A stretch of 64,000 nt of DNA from positions 80,210,385-80,274,384 of the forward strand of contig CM044315.1 of assembly GCA_024291935.2 (NCBI GenBank), given 5' to 3'. This document shows, one piece after another, positions 1 to 11,270 of this stretch. Positions within the stretch are counted from its first letter, which is position 1. Every line of letters starts with the position of its first letter. The notes below the pieces were generated by a model. The model saw only the letters and a list, made by a program, of their open reading frames with translations, searched no databases and was not told the DNA's origin. A program made the translations under genes and the position numbers. This stretch comes from Okapia johnstoni (Eukaryota; Chordata; Mammalia; Artiodactyla; Giraffidae).

Positions 1-879
1 CACCTCTACATGGGTGTCCTGGCCCCTGCAAACCCAAGAGGTCCTACATCTGAATTCATGACAAGCTAAGAAGCACTCTGAGAAAGACTGTCTTATCACT
101 GTGCATTATCTTCTCCCTCACCTTGCTAAAACTTAGAACAGTAGGTAATCAGTGGACAAATGAATAAACAGCACATGAGGCAGGGATTTGTCACAGATAA
201 AAATCACTGAGCTGCAGCCTTCAATTTCCTTTCACACCCATCCATTCTCAGCTCCCCTGCTCTCTGCTGCACTCAGCACCCCATCATCCTTCAGACAACC
301 ACCAGGAAGAGAACCACTTTCTATAGGTCATTCTAGGGACCTTCCCAAGATACAACACTGCTAATGCCTGGTAGAGTAAAGGGTCCTGGAGACAAGCAAG
401 CCCCAACCCATCTTGTCCCCTCCTTGGAATATCTTTAGATGTTCCATATTATTGATAGCACTGACTTAGGCTCAAATCCCTAGACTTTCCTGCCCTCAGT
501 CCCTTATGAGGGCCTCTATGACTTACTTTATTACACATGACAGCCAAGAGCCTCAATTCTGATACTGGTCTGGGTCTCTGCCCTCAGGCTCCTTACGACC
601 TTAGCTGCCTTTCTGATCTCTGGAAGCCTTGACCGTTGACCAATCTATGGCCATGGACCATTAATGACCCCTGGGTTTGGTAATGTCCAACACCACCTTC
701 CTTAGCAGGTCCCTACCCCCTAATTGCAGGTTCGATCAAAGATAAAGTGAAGAAGAGAAACTCTGAAACAGTTATCATCAGTCTCCATATTTATAGTGCA
801 TTTCTTCCTCAAAAAGCAGGAAATAGGAGAAATGAGCTTCCTTCTAAATCTAAGTTGGCAAACTTCGAGGCAGACCTAC
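1..879. other. Intronic sequence, nothing recognised
   Basis: No repeat family, exon with credible splice sites, or RNA gene was recognised here. Confidence 0.4.
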
Positions 880-1496
880 TCTGTCTTCTCCTCCTCCAGT
901 GATCTTACTCTCTACCCTACCTCAGCTATTTATTCCTATACTATATCCTAGACCAAGCCATTACTAAAGCCCTTTCTAATCTCAGTCTCAAACTCTCAGT
1001 CTCCAACTATCTCCACCTATCTGTATAACTATAGCTCACCTGCTCTTACAGCAAAACTCCAACAATCCTTCAACACACTAGGATCTACAAGCCACTAGTT
1101 CTACCATCTTTTCACTGTCCTTCACCTCCTTATGTTCCTACTGCTGTTCTCACCCAGCTTAAATTCCAAATCAACCACCTTCCTGTATTTATCCTCAACT
1201 TCTTTGCTCCTCCTTCATTCAGCTAAAACACAACTCCTGTTAAATCCCACATCCTACCTACTCTGGACATGGACCCGTGCAGATGAATGTAGCTGGTCAG
1301 AGGAAAATGCATGCTGGCTCATCTCATCTTAAATTTGAATGATAGATATGGAAACAACCTAAGTGTCCATCAATGGATGAATAGATAAAGAATTGTTTTT
1401 AAAGTATTCAACAGCAAGGAACAGTGACAGAGCAAGGAGATGAGAAATGGAATGCAGCTTTTCTGGTAACAGCATTGAAAGTGAGTAACCTAAAGA

Positions 1497-1700
1497 AGAG
1501 CTTAGACTCAGTGGTAAAAAAAAATCCGCCTGCCATTGTAGTAGATGCAGGTTTGATACTTAGGTTGGGAAGATCCCCTGGAGAAGAAAATGGCAACTCA
1601 CTCCAGTATTCTTGCCTGGAAAATCCCATGGACAGAGGAGCCTAGCGGGCTACAGTCCATGGGGTTGCAAAGAGTTTGACACTACTGAGCACATATGCAA
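1497..1700 (+). mobile_element. Bov-tA SINE, plus strand
   Basis: Shows the ruminant tRNA/BovB-derived SINE order: a decayed tRNA-like head (actcagtggtaaa), then gggaagatcccctggagaag, ctccagtattcttgcctgga, and the gggctacagtccatgggg tail part. The head has an A-run expansion. It sits inside the L2 copy and next to an L1 fragment. Confidence 0.85.
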
Positions 1701-1705
1701 ACTGA

Positions 1706-1945
1706 ATATTTTCCCCTGTGCTATACAGTAAAACCTTGTTGTTCATCTATTCTAAATCTAATAGTTTACATCTGCTAATCCCAAACGCCTAGTCCTTCCT
1801 TCTCCACCCACCTCCCCCATGGCAACCACATGTCTATTCTCTACGTCTGTGAGTCTGTTTCTGTTTTGTATATAAGTTCATTTGTGCCATATTTTAGATT
1901 CCAGATGTAAGTGATATCATCTGATATTTGTCTTTCTAACTGAAC
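1706..1945 (-). mobile_element. L1 3' UTR fragment, minus strand
   Basis: Plus-strand text reads as the reverse complement of a mammalian L1 3' UTR (tataagttcatttgtgccat, then ttttagattccagatgtaag and gtgatatcatctgatatttg). It is 5'-truncated and has no coding content. A short L1-like phrase on the opposite strand (gtccatcaatggatgaatag) lies at about 1345-1395. Confidence 0.75.
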
Positions 1946-3165
1946 TTTACACTCACCATTTCTGATCTCTCTCCTCTCACTTCTCTTGAATCCATTCTCC
2001 AAACTGATCCTTCAAGGTCACCAATTACTTTCATGATGCTAAACCTAATGGTCTGTTCTCATATAATGACCATACAATATTCTGATTTGCCCGGAGCCAT
2101 CTAGGTTATCTATGTTATCCTGGAGTAACTATTAATAACACCCATTTTTACTCTCTAAAGTGTCCTAGTTTGGGCAACAATTTATACAATTACCCTACTG
2201 CCCAGCAATATATTATATAGTTTATTACTCCTCTTGAAATACTTGCTTAATTTGGCTTCCAGAACACCACACTGTCCAGGTTCTCTGCTATCATTCAGGG
2301 CATGCCTTCTTTGCAGTTTCTTTCTCGTCTCCATCATCACTACAGGTTGCTGTGCCCAAGGGCTCAGTCCTTGTTTCTCCTTCTACATTCACTTATATGA
2401 CCGCCTCTTCCATTTTCACAGCCTCCCTCCCTCCCTCCCATGAATCCCAGACTTGTGCACCCCCGGCCTTTTCGATATCTCCATCTGGATGTTTAAGCGG
2501 CATCTCATGCTTTGCATGTTTAAACTTGAGTTTCTGATACTCCCCCTAAAACCTGCTCTTCTCGCAATCATTTCCCCATCTTGCTAAGTGGCACCTTCAC
2601 TCTTCCAGTTGCTCAGGCAAAATGCCTGAAGTCAGCTTAGATTCTTCGCTCTCTTTCATACCTACATCTGCACCATCAGCAAACCTGTCAATTCTCCTTT
2701 CAGAATACATCCTGAACATGACAATTTCTTACCACCATCACTGTTTCCACCATGACCGAGTCACCAGCACCTCTCTCATCAATGATTACAACAGCCTCCT
2801 AATTGGCCTTCCTGCCTCACAACAGTCTTATCTCACCAAGGCAGCCCAAGTGTTCCTCTAAAACCTAAGTTGCTCCCTGCTCAGGAGCCTCTATCCTTAG
2901 AATGACCTCCAGTGTCCCCATGTTGCAGACTTCTCTTAAAGTTCTAACTTCATCTCCTATTATTTCCCACTCCAGCAACATAGGCCTCTTTCCTGATTTT
3001 GGATCCCACCTCGGGGCTTTTGCACTGTTTCCTCTTCCTGGAAGGCTCTTCCCTCAGATAACCAGCACAGCCCCTCCCGAACTTCTTTGAGGTTTTCACT
3101 TAAATGTCACCATTCCCAGTCACCCTGTCTACTCCCGCTCTATTTCTCGCTATCTAATATACTAT

Positions 3166-3389
3166 GTGCGTGCTAAGTCGCTTTAGTCGTGTCTGGCTCT
3201 TTGTGACCCCCATGGACTGTAGCCCACCAGGCTCCTCTGTCCATGGGATTCTCCAGGCAAGAATACTGGAGTGGGTTGCCATACCCTCCTCCAGGGGATC
3301 TTCCCCATCCTGGGATTCAACCCACATCTCTTGTGCCTCCTGCATTGGCAGGTAGGTCCTTTACCACTAGCGCCACCTGGGAAGCCCAA
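3166..3389 (-). mobile_element. Bov-tA SINE, minus strand, with target duplication
   Basis: Complete SINE in reverse: the tail side (gtgcgtgctaagtcgcttta) is on the left and the head (ccacctgggaagccc) on the right. It is flanked by a 13-bp duplication, tctaatatactat at 3153-3165 and tctaacatactat at 3390-3402 (one mismatch). The insertion splits the L2 3' end. Confidence 0.93.
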
Positions 3390-3565
3390 TCTAACATACT
3401 ATACATTTTTCTTATATATCTGGTGTTCTTGGCCTGGTTCCCCATTAGAATATGAGCTCTGTGAAGGCAGGAAGGTTTGCCTGTTTTGCTCACTGCTGTA
3501 TCTCCCGCACTGAGAGCAGCACCCGACACTTAGCAGGTCAATAAACATTTGTTGAATGAATGAAT

Positions 3566-5409
3566 GTAAAATGGGACTGAAAAGATTCAGCATCACAGAT
3601 GAAGTAACATAGGCATGCCAAGTTCCCAGCACACCAGTTGCTCAATAACTGTGTTTCCTTCGCCCCCTCCTTCCCGCCCAGTTTTGGTATCAGCCAGGCC
3701 CTCCCCTCTCCCCAGGGAGTGCCAGGTCAGAGGGAGGGTTGATGGCAGTAGCAGCCCTACCAGTAGCCACCAACAGCTCCCCAGGACTTCCTCAGCCCTC
3801 CTCCTGATGCTGGTTTCGGTGGTTAGATGTGAGACACCCTGCTTCAAGTCAGGAAGCTGAAGCTTGCAGAATGACTGAGGAAAGCATTCAGAAGTCCTGT
3901 CCTCAGATCGCATCTTTGTATCAGGGGCAGCTGTCGCACCTCATCCTAGCCACTCATACTTACCCCAAACACAGCCTGACAGCCCTTGTCCCTGGGCTAA
4001 CAGCCCAGTCTCACAGGTTTATTCAATAGCATGTTCGGGCTGTCTCCCCAGCCCCCTTCTCCAGACTTACTACTGGCTCCCCCGGGCCCCTCCACGCTCA
4101 AGTGTATGACCTGCCAGGACTCTGACAACCACATCCCAGGAGGACAAGAGCACTTCGTCCACCAGAAACTACTGCTGTGTCCACACACAGGGTGGGTCCT
4201 GGGAACTAACCATGCTCGGTCAGGTGCTCGCCTGGCACAGTCCATTCCGGCCATGGCTGCTCTCTTCAGGAATGGCCTGAGCCCCAGCTCCCAGCACCTT
4301 TCTCCTCACTTTAGGAACAGGAGCTATTTCCTACAGATGAGTCCCCTAGGAAGCACAGTCAAACGGGGTCAAGATTTCTGGGCTGGGGTTGCTCCTTCTA
4401 GAATCCTAGCCCCTATATTTGGATGACTCAGCCTGCTGGTTCCACTACAGGGTCATGGCTGCCCACCTGGCCTGCTCTGCTGCTGGATGGTTTCTGGGCT
4501 GCCCATCCATTCTCTATGGAGGCCTTACGAACGTTCCCCACTCTTCTCAACCTTCTCTCCCAGCACCCTGCCTTCCTGTCCAGCGCATGGTCCCATCTCC
4601 TGCTTCCTTGGAAAATAAAAACCCCTGAAAGGGGGAATTCCCTCACCTTTATACTGTAGTTACAAGCCATCTATGTTCCTACCACTCAGCCCTGCTGCAG
4701 AACAGAAGTCTCCCTCTTAGAGCAGAGCCCCACCCCTCCCCTCAGTGTCCTCGGGGGCCTTGTTGTGTCATTCACCCCATCCTTCTCCCCCACGTTTCTA
4801 CTTTCCTCTCTGGGTCCAGGATCCTGCCATTGGTGGTCCACACACCCACTTCACCCTCATGACCACACACATCCCAACTTCAAGCCCATCTTCCTTCTCC
4901 CGTGACAGGCACGCTGTCATGGGTGCAGCCTCCGTGCAGTGACCGCATATCCTCGCCTCATGATTCAGCTTGATGTCAGCTGGCTGTCACCCCAACCCCT
5001 GCAGAGACATAGCTCTTGCCGGGGACTTCTCCGGTGCCAGTTCCAGTCTCTGAGCTCCCATTCCTGACTTGCCTCCGCAAGTTTCAAGCCTCTTCTTCTC
5101 AACACGTGTCCTGACACCAGACTGGGCTAGCAAAGGCCAACTGTGCTCAGCTTGATTTCAGACCCTCCTGGGAAGCCCAGACTCTGCCTTGTCGCGGGTC
5201 CCTGAGCCCTGACATCCCCCGCCCCTCCACGTTCTAGCTCCCTTGCTCCTGGCAGGGCCTGGAATTGCCATGTGCTATGGCATATCCAAACCTCCTGCCA
5301 GATCAAAATCAGCAGGGCTCATGTGATCTCTATTTGTGTCACTCATAGGGCTTACGTACTGGAAGGTTTTCATTAAATGTTTATGAAATAATTATCCTAC
5401 CTACTGTTT
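3566..5409. other. Intronic sequence, nothing recognised
   Basis: Moderately GC-rich sequence. Open frames here (for example 4031-4426) lack recognisable domains or credible splice context. Confidence 0.4.
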
Positions 5410-5605
5410 TTCACTAGGCTGTAATCCTTTCATCCTAACAAAAGACATTTGAAATAAGCAAGGGCTACATTTCCCCTAATTTACAGATGAAGCAACTGAG
5501 GTTCAAAGAGTTTAATTTGTCCAAGGTGAGAAAGTGCTGAGCCAGGTCTAAAATCTGAGATTTCTAATTGCAAAGTCTGTGCTCCTTCTAGGATTCTACG
5601 TGAGT
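5410..5605 (-). mobile_element. MIR SINE, minus strand
   Basis: Contains the reversed MIR core: tttacagatgaagcaactga, then gttcaaagagtttaatttgt, ccaaggtgag, agccaggtctaaaatctgag, and a final tgtgctccttct. No target duplication is visible, as expected for its age. Confidence 0.75.
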
Positions 5606-7324
5606 CCTGTGCATGGAGCTCTCAGATACCACAAATGGACTGGGACAGGTCCCAGAAGGACACGTGGCCCTCCCAGGTGGATACAGCAAACTGTGAGAAA
5701 TGGATGGCAACGTGGGCTAGGTGCCAGGAAAACTCAAGAGTTTGGTAGCCGGTAGATACTTCCACTCATACCTACAAGGTCAGTGGAAGAATCTATTCTA
5801 GGATAGAATGGCTTAGTCATCAAGTCTATGGAAAACAAAGAGAAAGGAAAGAAACAGCTTATGTTGAAGGTCCAAGGAAGATCCCAAAAGTTCCAGATAG
5901 CTCCATGACCAGACCTGGTTTGGGTCCATAAGTTCCATCATACATGCTGAGTAGGAAGGGGAGGAGGACTTGGCATAAGCACGTCGAGAACAGATTTATG
6001 GTCAAGGTGACAAGACCACTAAGGTAGTGTCTCTGGGGTGTCACTGTGAGAAGCATTGGAAACGGGGAGGTGCTTATCCTGCATCCTTTCTGCCTGGCAG
6101 GTCACCCCTGAGCGAGTGTAAGCTGCATCCTGGATGCCTTCTACAGGGGACAGTAATAAGATGGGACTGACCCCGAGAAGAAACCCGCCATGGTAGGGAA
6201 GGGCTTTATCATACCTCGTGAGAGCAGAGAAGTCTGACTAGAGGGAACTTGAAGGTAAACAATCATCAGCTTCAAATCCAACCATCTGATAGAGAAGAGA
6301 GGTTAGTTTTGTTCTGTGTGGCTCTGGTGGGTAGAGCCAAGATCACAGGTAGAAGTTGCAGAAAGGCAGATCAGCGAATTTTTTTTTTTTTTTTTAGTTA
6401 AAACACTCTAGTCATTGACCATCTTGAAGTGGATGGGCTGCTTCCAGAAGATAAGAGCCTCTGGTTATTGGGGATGGGGGGTGGACTAGGTCATCTTCAT
6501 GATTCTGAGACAGGGGCTCTCAACCCACCAAGTTCAGAAAAGTGGCAGGAACCATCTTTCCTGGCATGCCCTGGTCCCCTGCCCCCTCCTTGGGCTGCTC
6601 TGGGCTGAAGTTAGACTCACAGTGGCTGTAGGTCCAGCCTCCAGTGTAACCTCAGGGCTGCAAGTTCAGTCACTCCAAGCTAGTGTCCAGGGACTTTCTT
6701 GGTAGAGCTGTGTACAGTTTAGATAACTTATTTTCTCTCTTTAAAAGGAAAAACTTTAGAAAGGGGGAAGGTTGTGGGAGACTATTTCCATCTCGGTATC
6801 TGTCCCAAAGTTCTGGTGTTTTGCCAGGATTGAAGCACGGTATACACAACACTGTTAAAAATAACCCCTTGATTGAACAGAAGGCGTGGGATAGAGGGGA
6901 TAACCAGGCGATTTTGCTAGTGGGAGGGGGAGGTGGGTAAAGAGAGGAAACTTAGACCCAGAGACCCTGGGAAGGGTTGTGTTCCAGAAGTGTTTTGTAG
7001 ACGCAGAGAGTTTTTTAGATGCAGAACCAGGGAAATACTGTCCTCGATGGCTCCTTTCCAGAGAATTGCCCAGTAAGTGCTCTGTTTTGGGTGTGCTCTA
7101 GTATATAAGCAGGCTGCCAGTTTCAAAGGGTTCTCCCAGGATTGAGTCTGCCATTTTTCAGTCCTGATTGCCAGCCTATAGGACAAAAGTCAGGGAATGA
7201 CGACAAGAAGCAGAAACCAAGAAAGGTTAACAATGTCAAAAACCACAAAGGTCACAGACACAGAGGCCAGAGAAAGGTCTATTGGATTTAGCTGTTGGGA
7301 GATTCTTGTGATTTGTGTGTGAAG
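5606..7324. other. Intronic sequence with a 17-nt T run
   Basis: No family recognised. A poly-T tract lies at 6379-6395. Short open frames look like chance. Confidence 0.4.
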
Positions 7325-7680
7325 GCTTCCAGACATTTCCTTCTATAACTAGACACTTAACATAAATGGAATGCTCTAATATGGACTGTTCCATAACTTG
7401 TTTTTGAAAGTCAACGGTAAGTTGTGGGGTTGTGTCAGGAAATAAAATCTGACATCATTTTTTATGACTACATATTATTTCATCACATGGACATACTATA
7501 TTTACTTAATTATGCTCAGCTAAGAGACATTTATGTCATCTCTAATTTTCTGCTACGATGAACATGCTGCAACAAGCATCACATTACAAAAACTTGTGTG
7601 CACAGATAAGATTATTTCCTTATGTTAAACACTGAGAAGAAAAATTGCTGGATCAAATGAAATCCACATTTTAGACTTTG
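7325..7680 (-). mobile_element. Old L1 3' UTR fragment, minus strand
   Basis: Plus-strand text resembles reversed L1M 3' UTR: ctacatattatttcatcaca, gctacgatgaacatgctgca, and gaaaaattgctggatcaaat. Divergence is high, so the subfamily cannot be set by eye. Confidence 0.6.
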
Positions 7681-7688
7681 TTACACTT

Positions 7689-7910
7689 GGTATGTGTGTG
7701 TGCTTAGTTGTATCCGACTCTTGGCAACTTCTGGACTGTAGTCCACCAGGCTCCTCTGTCCATGGGGATTCTTCAGGCAAGAATACTGGAGTGGGTTGCC
7801 ATTTCCTCCTCCAGAGGATCTTCCCGACCCAGGGATCGAACCCATGTCTCTTGCATCTCCTGCATAGGCAGGCGGATTCTTTCCTACTAGCACCACCTGG
7901 GAAGCCCTTA
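7689..7910 (-). mobile_element. Bov-tA SINE, minus strand
   Basis: Full reversed SINE, with a tgtgtgtgtgcttagttg tail on the left and caccacctgggaagccc on the right. The likely target duplication is ttacactt at 7681-7688 and 7911-7918. Confidence 0.92.
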
Positions 7911-8234
7911 TTACACTTTGCTTCCCATAATTTTTGAGAGAAGAAAATATTATTCTCAAGATTTCCTCCAATTTCTCTGGCCATTCTTTCCCATTCTCCT
8001 TCATTATTTCTCCTTCCTATTCATCTCTTATAAGTTGATACTGCCCAGAGTTGTGTCCTTGGGTTCTCTTCTTCTTCCCAAAATTATAAGCTCAAATGTC
8101 TTCCACAGCCAAGAAGCTACTGCAAATATGTTAACTGGGCCAGATGTAAGACAAGAAGGGGAAGGTCATGGCAAGTAGAGAGGACAGAGTGCCTAAAAGT
8201 ATTCATACTATTTGAAAACACTGTGATGGCCACA

Positions 8235-8461
8235 TGGCTCCCAGGTGGCACCAGTGGTAAAGAACCCACCTGCCAATGCAGGAGGCATAAGAGACACAGG
8301 TTTGAATCTGGGTCAGGAAGATTCTCTGGAGGAGGGCATGGCAACTCACTCCAGTATTCTTGAATGGAGAATGCCATGGAGAAAGGAACCTGGCAGGCTA
8401 CAGTCCATGGGGTCACAAAGAATCAGACATGACTAAAGCAACTTAGCATGCATGCACAGGC
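8235..8461 (+). mobile_element. Bov-tA SINE, plus strand
   Basis: Full SINE starting ggctcccaggtggcaccagt and ending in a gcatgcatgcaca tail. Flanked by tggccaca at 8227-8234 and 8462-8469. Together with 7689-7910 it forms an inverted pair about 325 bp apart. Confidence 0.92.
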
Positions 8462-8479
8462 TGGCCACACAAAGCATGT

Positions 8480-9600
8480 CAAGTTTATCTTGTAAGCTGC
8501 AGGTTTGGGACCCAGTCTACACACTTTCCCTGTACAACCTCATCTACAGCCCAAACTCCAGCTACATGCTGAGATTCCCTTTGCATCATCTCTGGCTCTG
8601 ACCTCCCCTCCTGGACTCCAGACTCATACATGTAACTGATTACTCTATATCTCTCCTTAAGTGTCCTGGAGGCATCTCATTATGTCCACAACCAGACCTG
8701 TGATCTCTGCCCTTTCCTCTTCTCTTAGCAAAAGCCAGAATTGCAAAATCAGAAACAACCGCCCGTCTTCTCAGTTTCCCTATCTCAATGAACAGCATTC
8801 CAACTTTTCCTATTTTTGAAGCCAGAAATTTGGGAGTCATTCCAGATACTTCCCTCTCCCCAGCCATCCATACTCAATTAATCATCAAATCAAATAAGTA
8901 GGCACAATAAGCACTTCCTGAGCACCTGATCAGTGCCAGGTGCTAGTTAGGTGCTTGGGTTGGCCACAAAGCGGAATGCTATGCTCCTGTCTTGGAGGGA
9001 GAGACTAATTACAATGCCATGATCAGAAGTGGTGGTGTTGGGAGAAAAGTCACACAAGATGTTCCGGGAGAAGAGGAGGGATAGTTTGATTCTATTTCCT
9101 AAGTGTTCCTCAAATAGCCGCTAATCTCCACCCCCATGGGATTGCCTTTAGCAAGTACTGCAGCAGTCTCCTAACTCATCTTTACGTTTCCTCCTACAAT
9201 CCACCTTCCATATTAGGTTAGAGAAACCTTTCCAAGTAGCAAATTGGATCAAGGCATTCTCTTATCTCTTGTCTAAAACATGTCAATGATATCCTCACAT
9301 CTTCTAACAGGACAGCATCACAATCCTTTTAGAATGACTTGTAAGGTCTCCCTGGACTCGGCCCTGGATGACATCTTGTCTTTCAGTATTCTAGGATGTA
9401 ACACCATGCCCCAAACATGCCACATCACTTGCAGTTCTCTGAATATCCTTGGGTAGCTCATGCTCTGAGTTTACGCTGCCCCTCTGTCTAGAACACTTGA
9501 CCTATTGTTTTTCAATTGCTTAATTCCTAAACAATCTTTAAGACTTGGATAAAATATCACTTCCTGCAAAAATTCTTCTCAGATCACTTCACCTGAAAAA
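8480..9600 (+). mobile_element. L2 LINE fragment, plus strand, with an interrupting L2 3' piece
   Basis: Segments 8480-8885 and 9130-9600 resemble successive parts of the L2 RT-to-3' region (gacctcccctcctggactcc, gcagcagtctcctaactcat, gacttgtaaggtctccctgg). Between them, 8888-9120 reads like a reversed L2 3' end (gagcacctgatcagtgccag). Either a second L2 copy inserted or a local rearrangement occurred. Confidence 0.55.
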
Positions 9601-10579
9601 GATGGCCTCTCCAGGCATTCTGTTACACACCCTCCCAGTGCTGCGGGCTTACAGTGGGGGAGGGAAGGGAACTTCTGAGGCATTTTGCCCAGGCTGCTGA
9701 AGGGGGGATCATAACATGTCCTTACCTGGATGTCTCTGAGAACAGGCAGTGCTGAGAAAATAGGGAGGTATAGCAAGAAAAGAGTGAATGATTTCAGAAG
9801 GGATCAGGAGACCAGGAAAAGGCACAGCTCTTTGGGTTCTGGTTGGACATAGCCTTGAGGGGGTCCATGAACCTTTCAGGCCCATAGGCCACATATTTTG
9901 AGAAACTACTGACATGATCCATTCCAACTACTGACACTTACAGTACCTACTTCTGCCAAATACAAAACAAAAACAAAAGAAGGAAAGAAAATTCTTCAAT
10001 GGAATGATGGTGAGTCACCACTCACCAATGAGAGGATTTTCTATGGTTCTTAAATGCTAGCAGTAAATTATTAGAATGAAGGTCAAGAGGTACCGTGAAT
10101 AATAACTGTGAAGAGGGGTGAACCCAGAAGTTAGGGGGAAGAAAAGGCCTTTGACATCTAATTTAATTTGGTGTCTCCTTTCTGTATACTCATAGCATCC
10201 TATATTTTCATCCACCACAGCATCAAAGCTATATTACATTTTGTGCTCATGTCTGACTCCCCCTCGAGACTGGAGCTCTAGGGTAGGGATTATGTATGAC
10301 TCTGCATTCTTAGTACCCAGTAGGGCAGCCAAGATATGAAAATGCTTATAAGATAAATAATGAGGGAAGGAGTGGGAAGGAAGTTTAGGCAAACAATGAA
10401 TCAATGCTTTCGTTGTGTCCAAAACATACTGAAATTGTCAAGGAACTGTCTAAAAACTTATTTGTAAGAATACTGTTCACAGCAATGTTGTTTATAATAG
10501 AAAGAAATGGGCGGGGGGGGGGGGAGAAAAACTAGAAGGACCCTGGTGTTTCACATTTGTACCTGATGATTTGTAGAAG
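9601..10579. other. Intronic sequence with a 12-nt G run
   Basis: A poly-G tract lies at 10513-10524, just after a short L1-like phrase (aatgttgtttataatagaaa). Nothing else recognised. Confidence 0.4.
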
Positions 10580-11270
10580 CCTCAAGGTCAGTATTTCCCC
10601 AAATGAGCTCGACAGCTGCTCCCAAACTTGCCTTTCCCTTGTGGTCTCTAGTTTAGACAGTAGGGTAACCATCTCCCCCGCTGCCCAAATCAGAATGTGG
10701 GGGTCATCTCTACTCTTTCCTGTCACCCCGACACCAGCTACCTAAGGTCACTTCTCTTCCTGGCATCTCACCAACCCATCCTGTGCTCATCACTGCCTCC
10801 CAAGGGGCTCCCTCCTCAGTCCCACCTCCTCTAATCCTTTCCCCCACTCGACATAATCTTCTAGAGCACAGACTTGATACTGTCCCTCCCTCAAAAGCTT
10901 TGCTGACCTCATAGTAAAGGGCAGACTCCTTGGCGTGGCATTCAAGGTCTCTTCTTGCCAGGATCTGTACTCTGGACAGCCCAGTTTACTTGACAATGCG
11001 TCTCCTTCCTCAGTGTAGGTGCCTCTCTCAGACTCTTTGCTTGGTCAGTTTCTCACTGTCCTCCAACTGTCAGCACAGGTGGCATCTCCTCTAGGACGCC
11101 CTTCCTGCTTGCTTAGTCAGTATAGATGCCCCTCATCTGGGTGCACACAGCTCCTCGGTTTGCTGTGTCCCTGTGGTCACCACACTGTCCTGTCTCCCTC
11201 ACGCGCTGTTTCTTACTGATCACTGTCTCCCAAAGCTCTGCACAAGGCTTGGCAGACAGAGGGTGCTTAG
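10580..11270 (+). mobile_element. L2 LINE fragment, plus strand
   Basis: Follows the order of the L2 3' region: ggcattcaaggtctcttctt, then a Cys/Leu-rich pyrimidine stretch, tctccctcacgcgctgtttc, and gcacaaggcttggcagacag followed by ggtgcttag. The AATAAA-like end is eroded. Highly diverged. Confidence 0.55.

Larger units (their letters stand above)
880..3565 (+). mobile_element. Long ancient L2 LINE, plus strand, interrupted
   Basis: Seen: the 3' part (2600-3152 and 3403-3565) follows the L2 3' region, including a Leu/Phe-rich end-of-ORF stretch, the low-copy phrase around GGCTTTTGCACTGTTTCCTC, and the terminal AATAAACATTTGTTGAATG with GAATGA repeats. Pieces at 1950-2600 resemble the upstream L2 reverse-transcriptase region (cttccagaacaccacactgt). 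The segment 880-1330 looks like still earlier L2 sequence but is tentative. The copy is broken by a Bov-tA and an L1 fragment near 1.5-1.9 kb and by a Bov-tA at 3166-3389. No coding frame survives. Confidence 0.6.

Noticed and set aside
4031..4426. 131-codon open frame, plus strand
   Set aside because: No homology recognised and not supported by splice sites or by a conserved frame.
8950..8975. Mariner terminal repeat (ttgggttggccacaaag)
   Set aside because: Only one short half-match with no partner arm nearby; likely chance within an L2 fragment.
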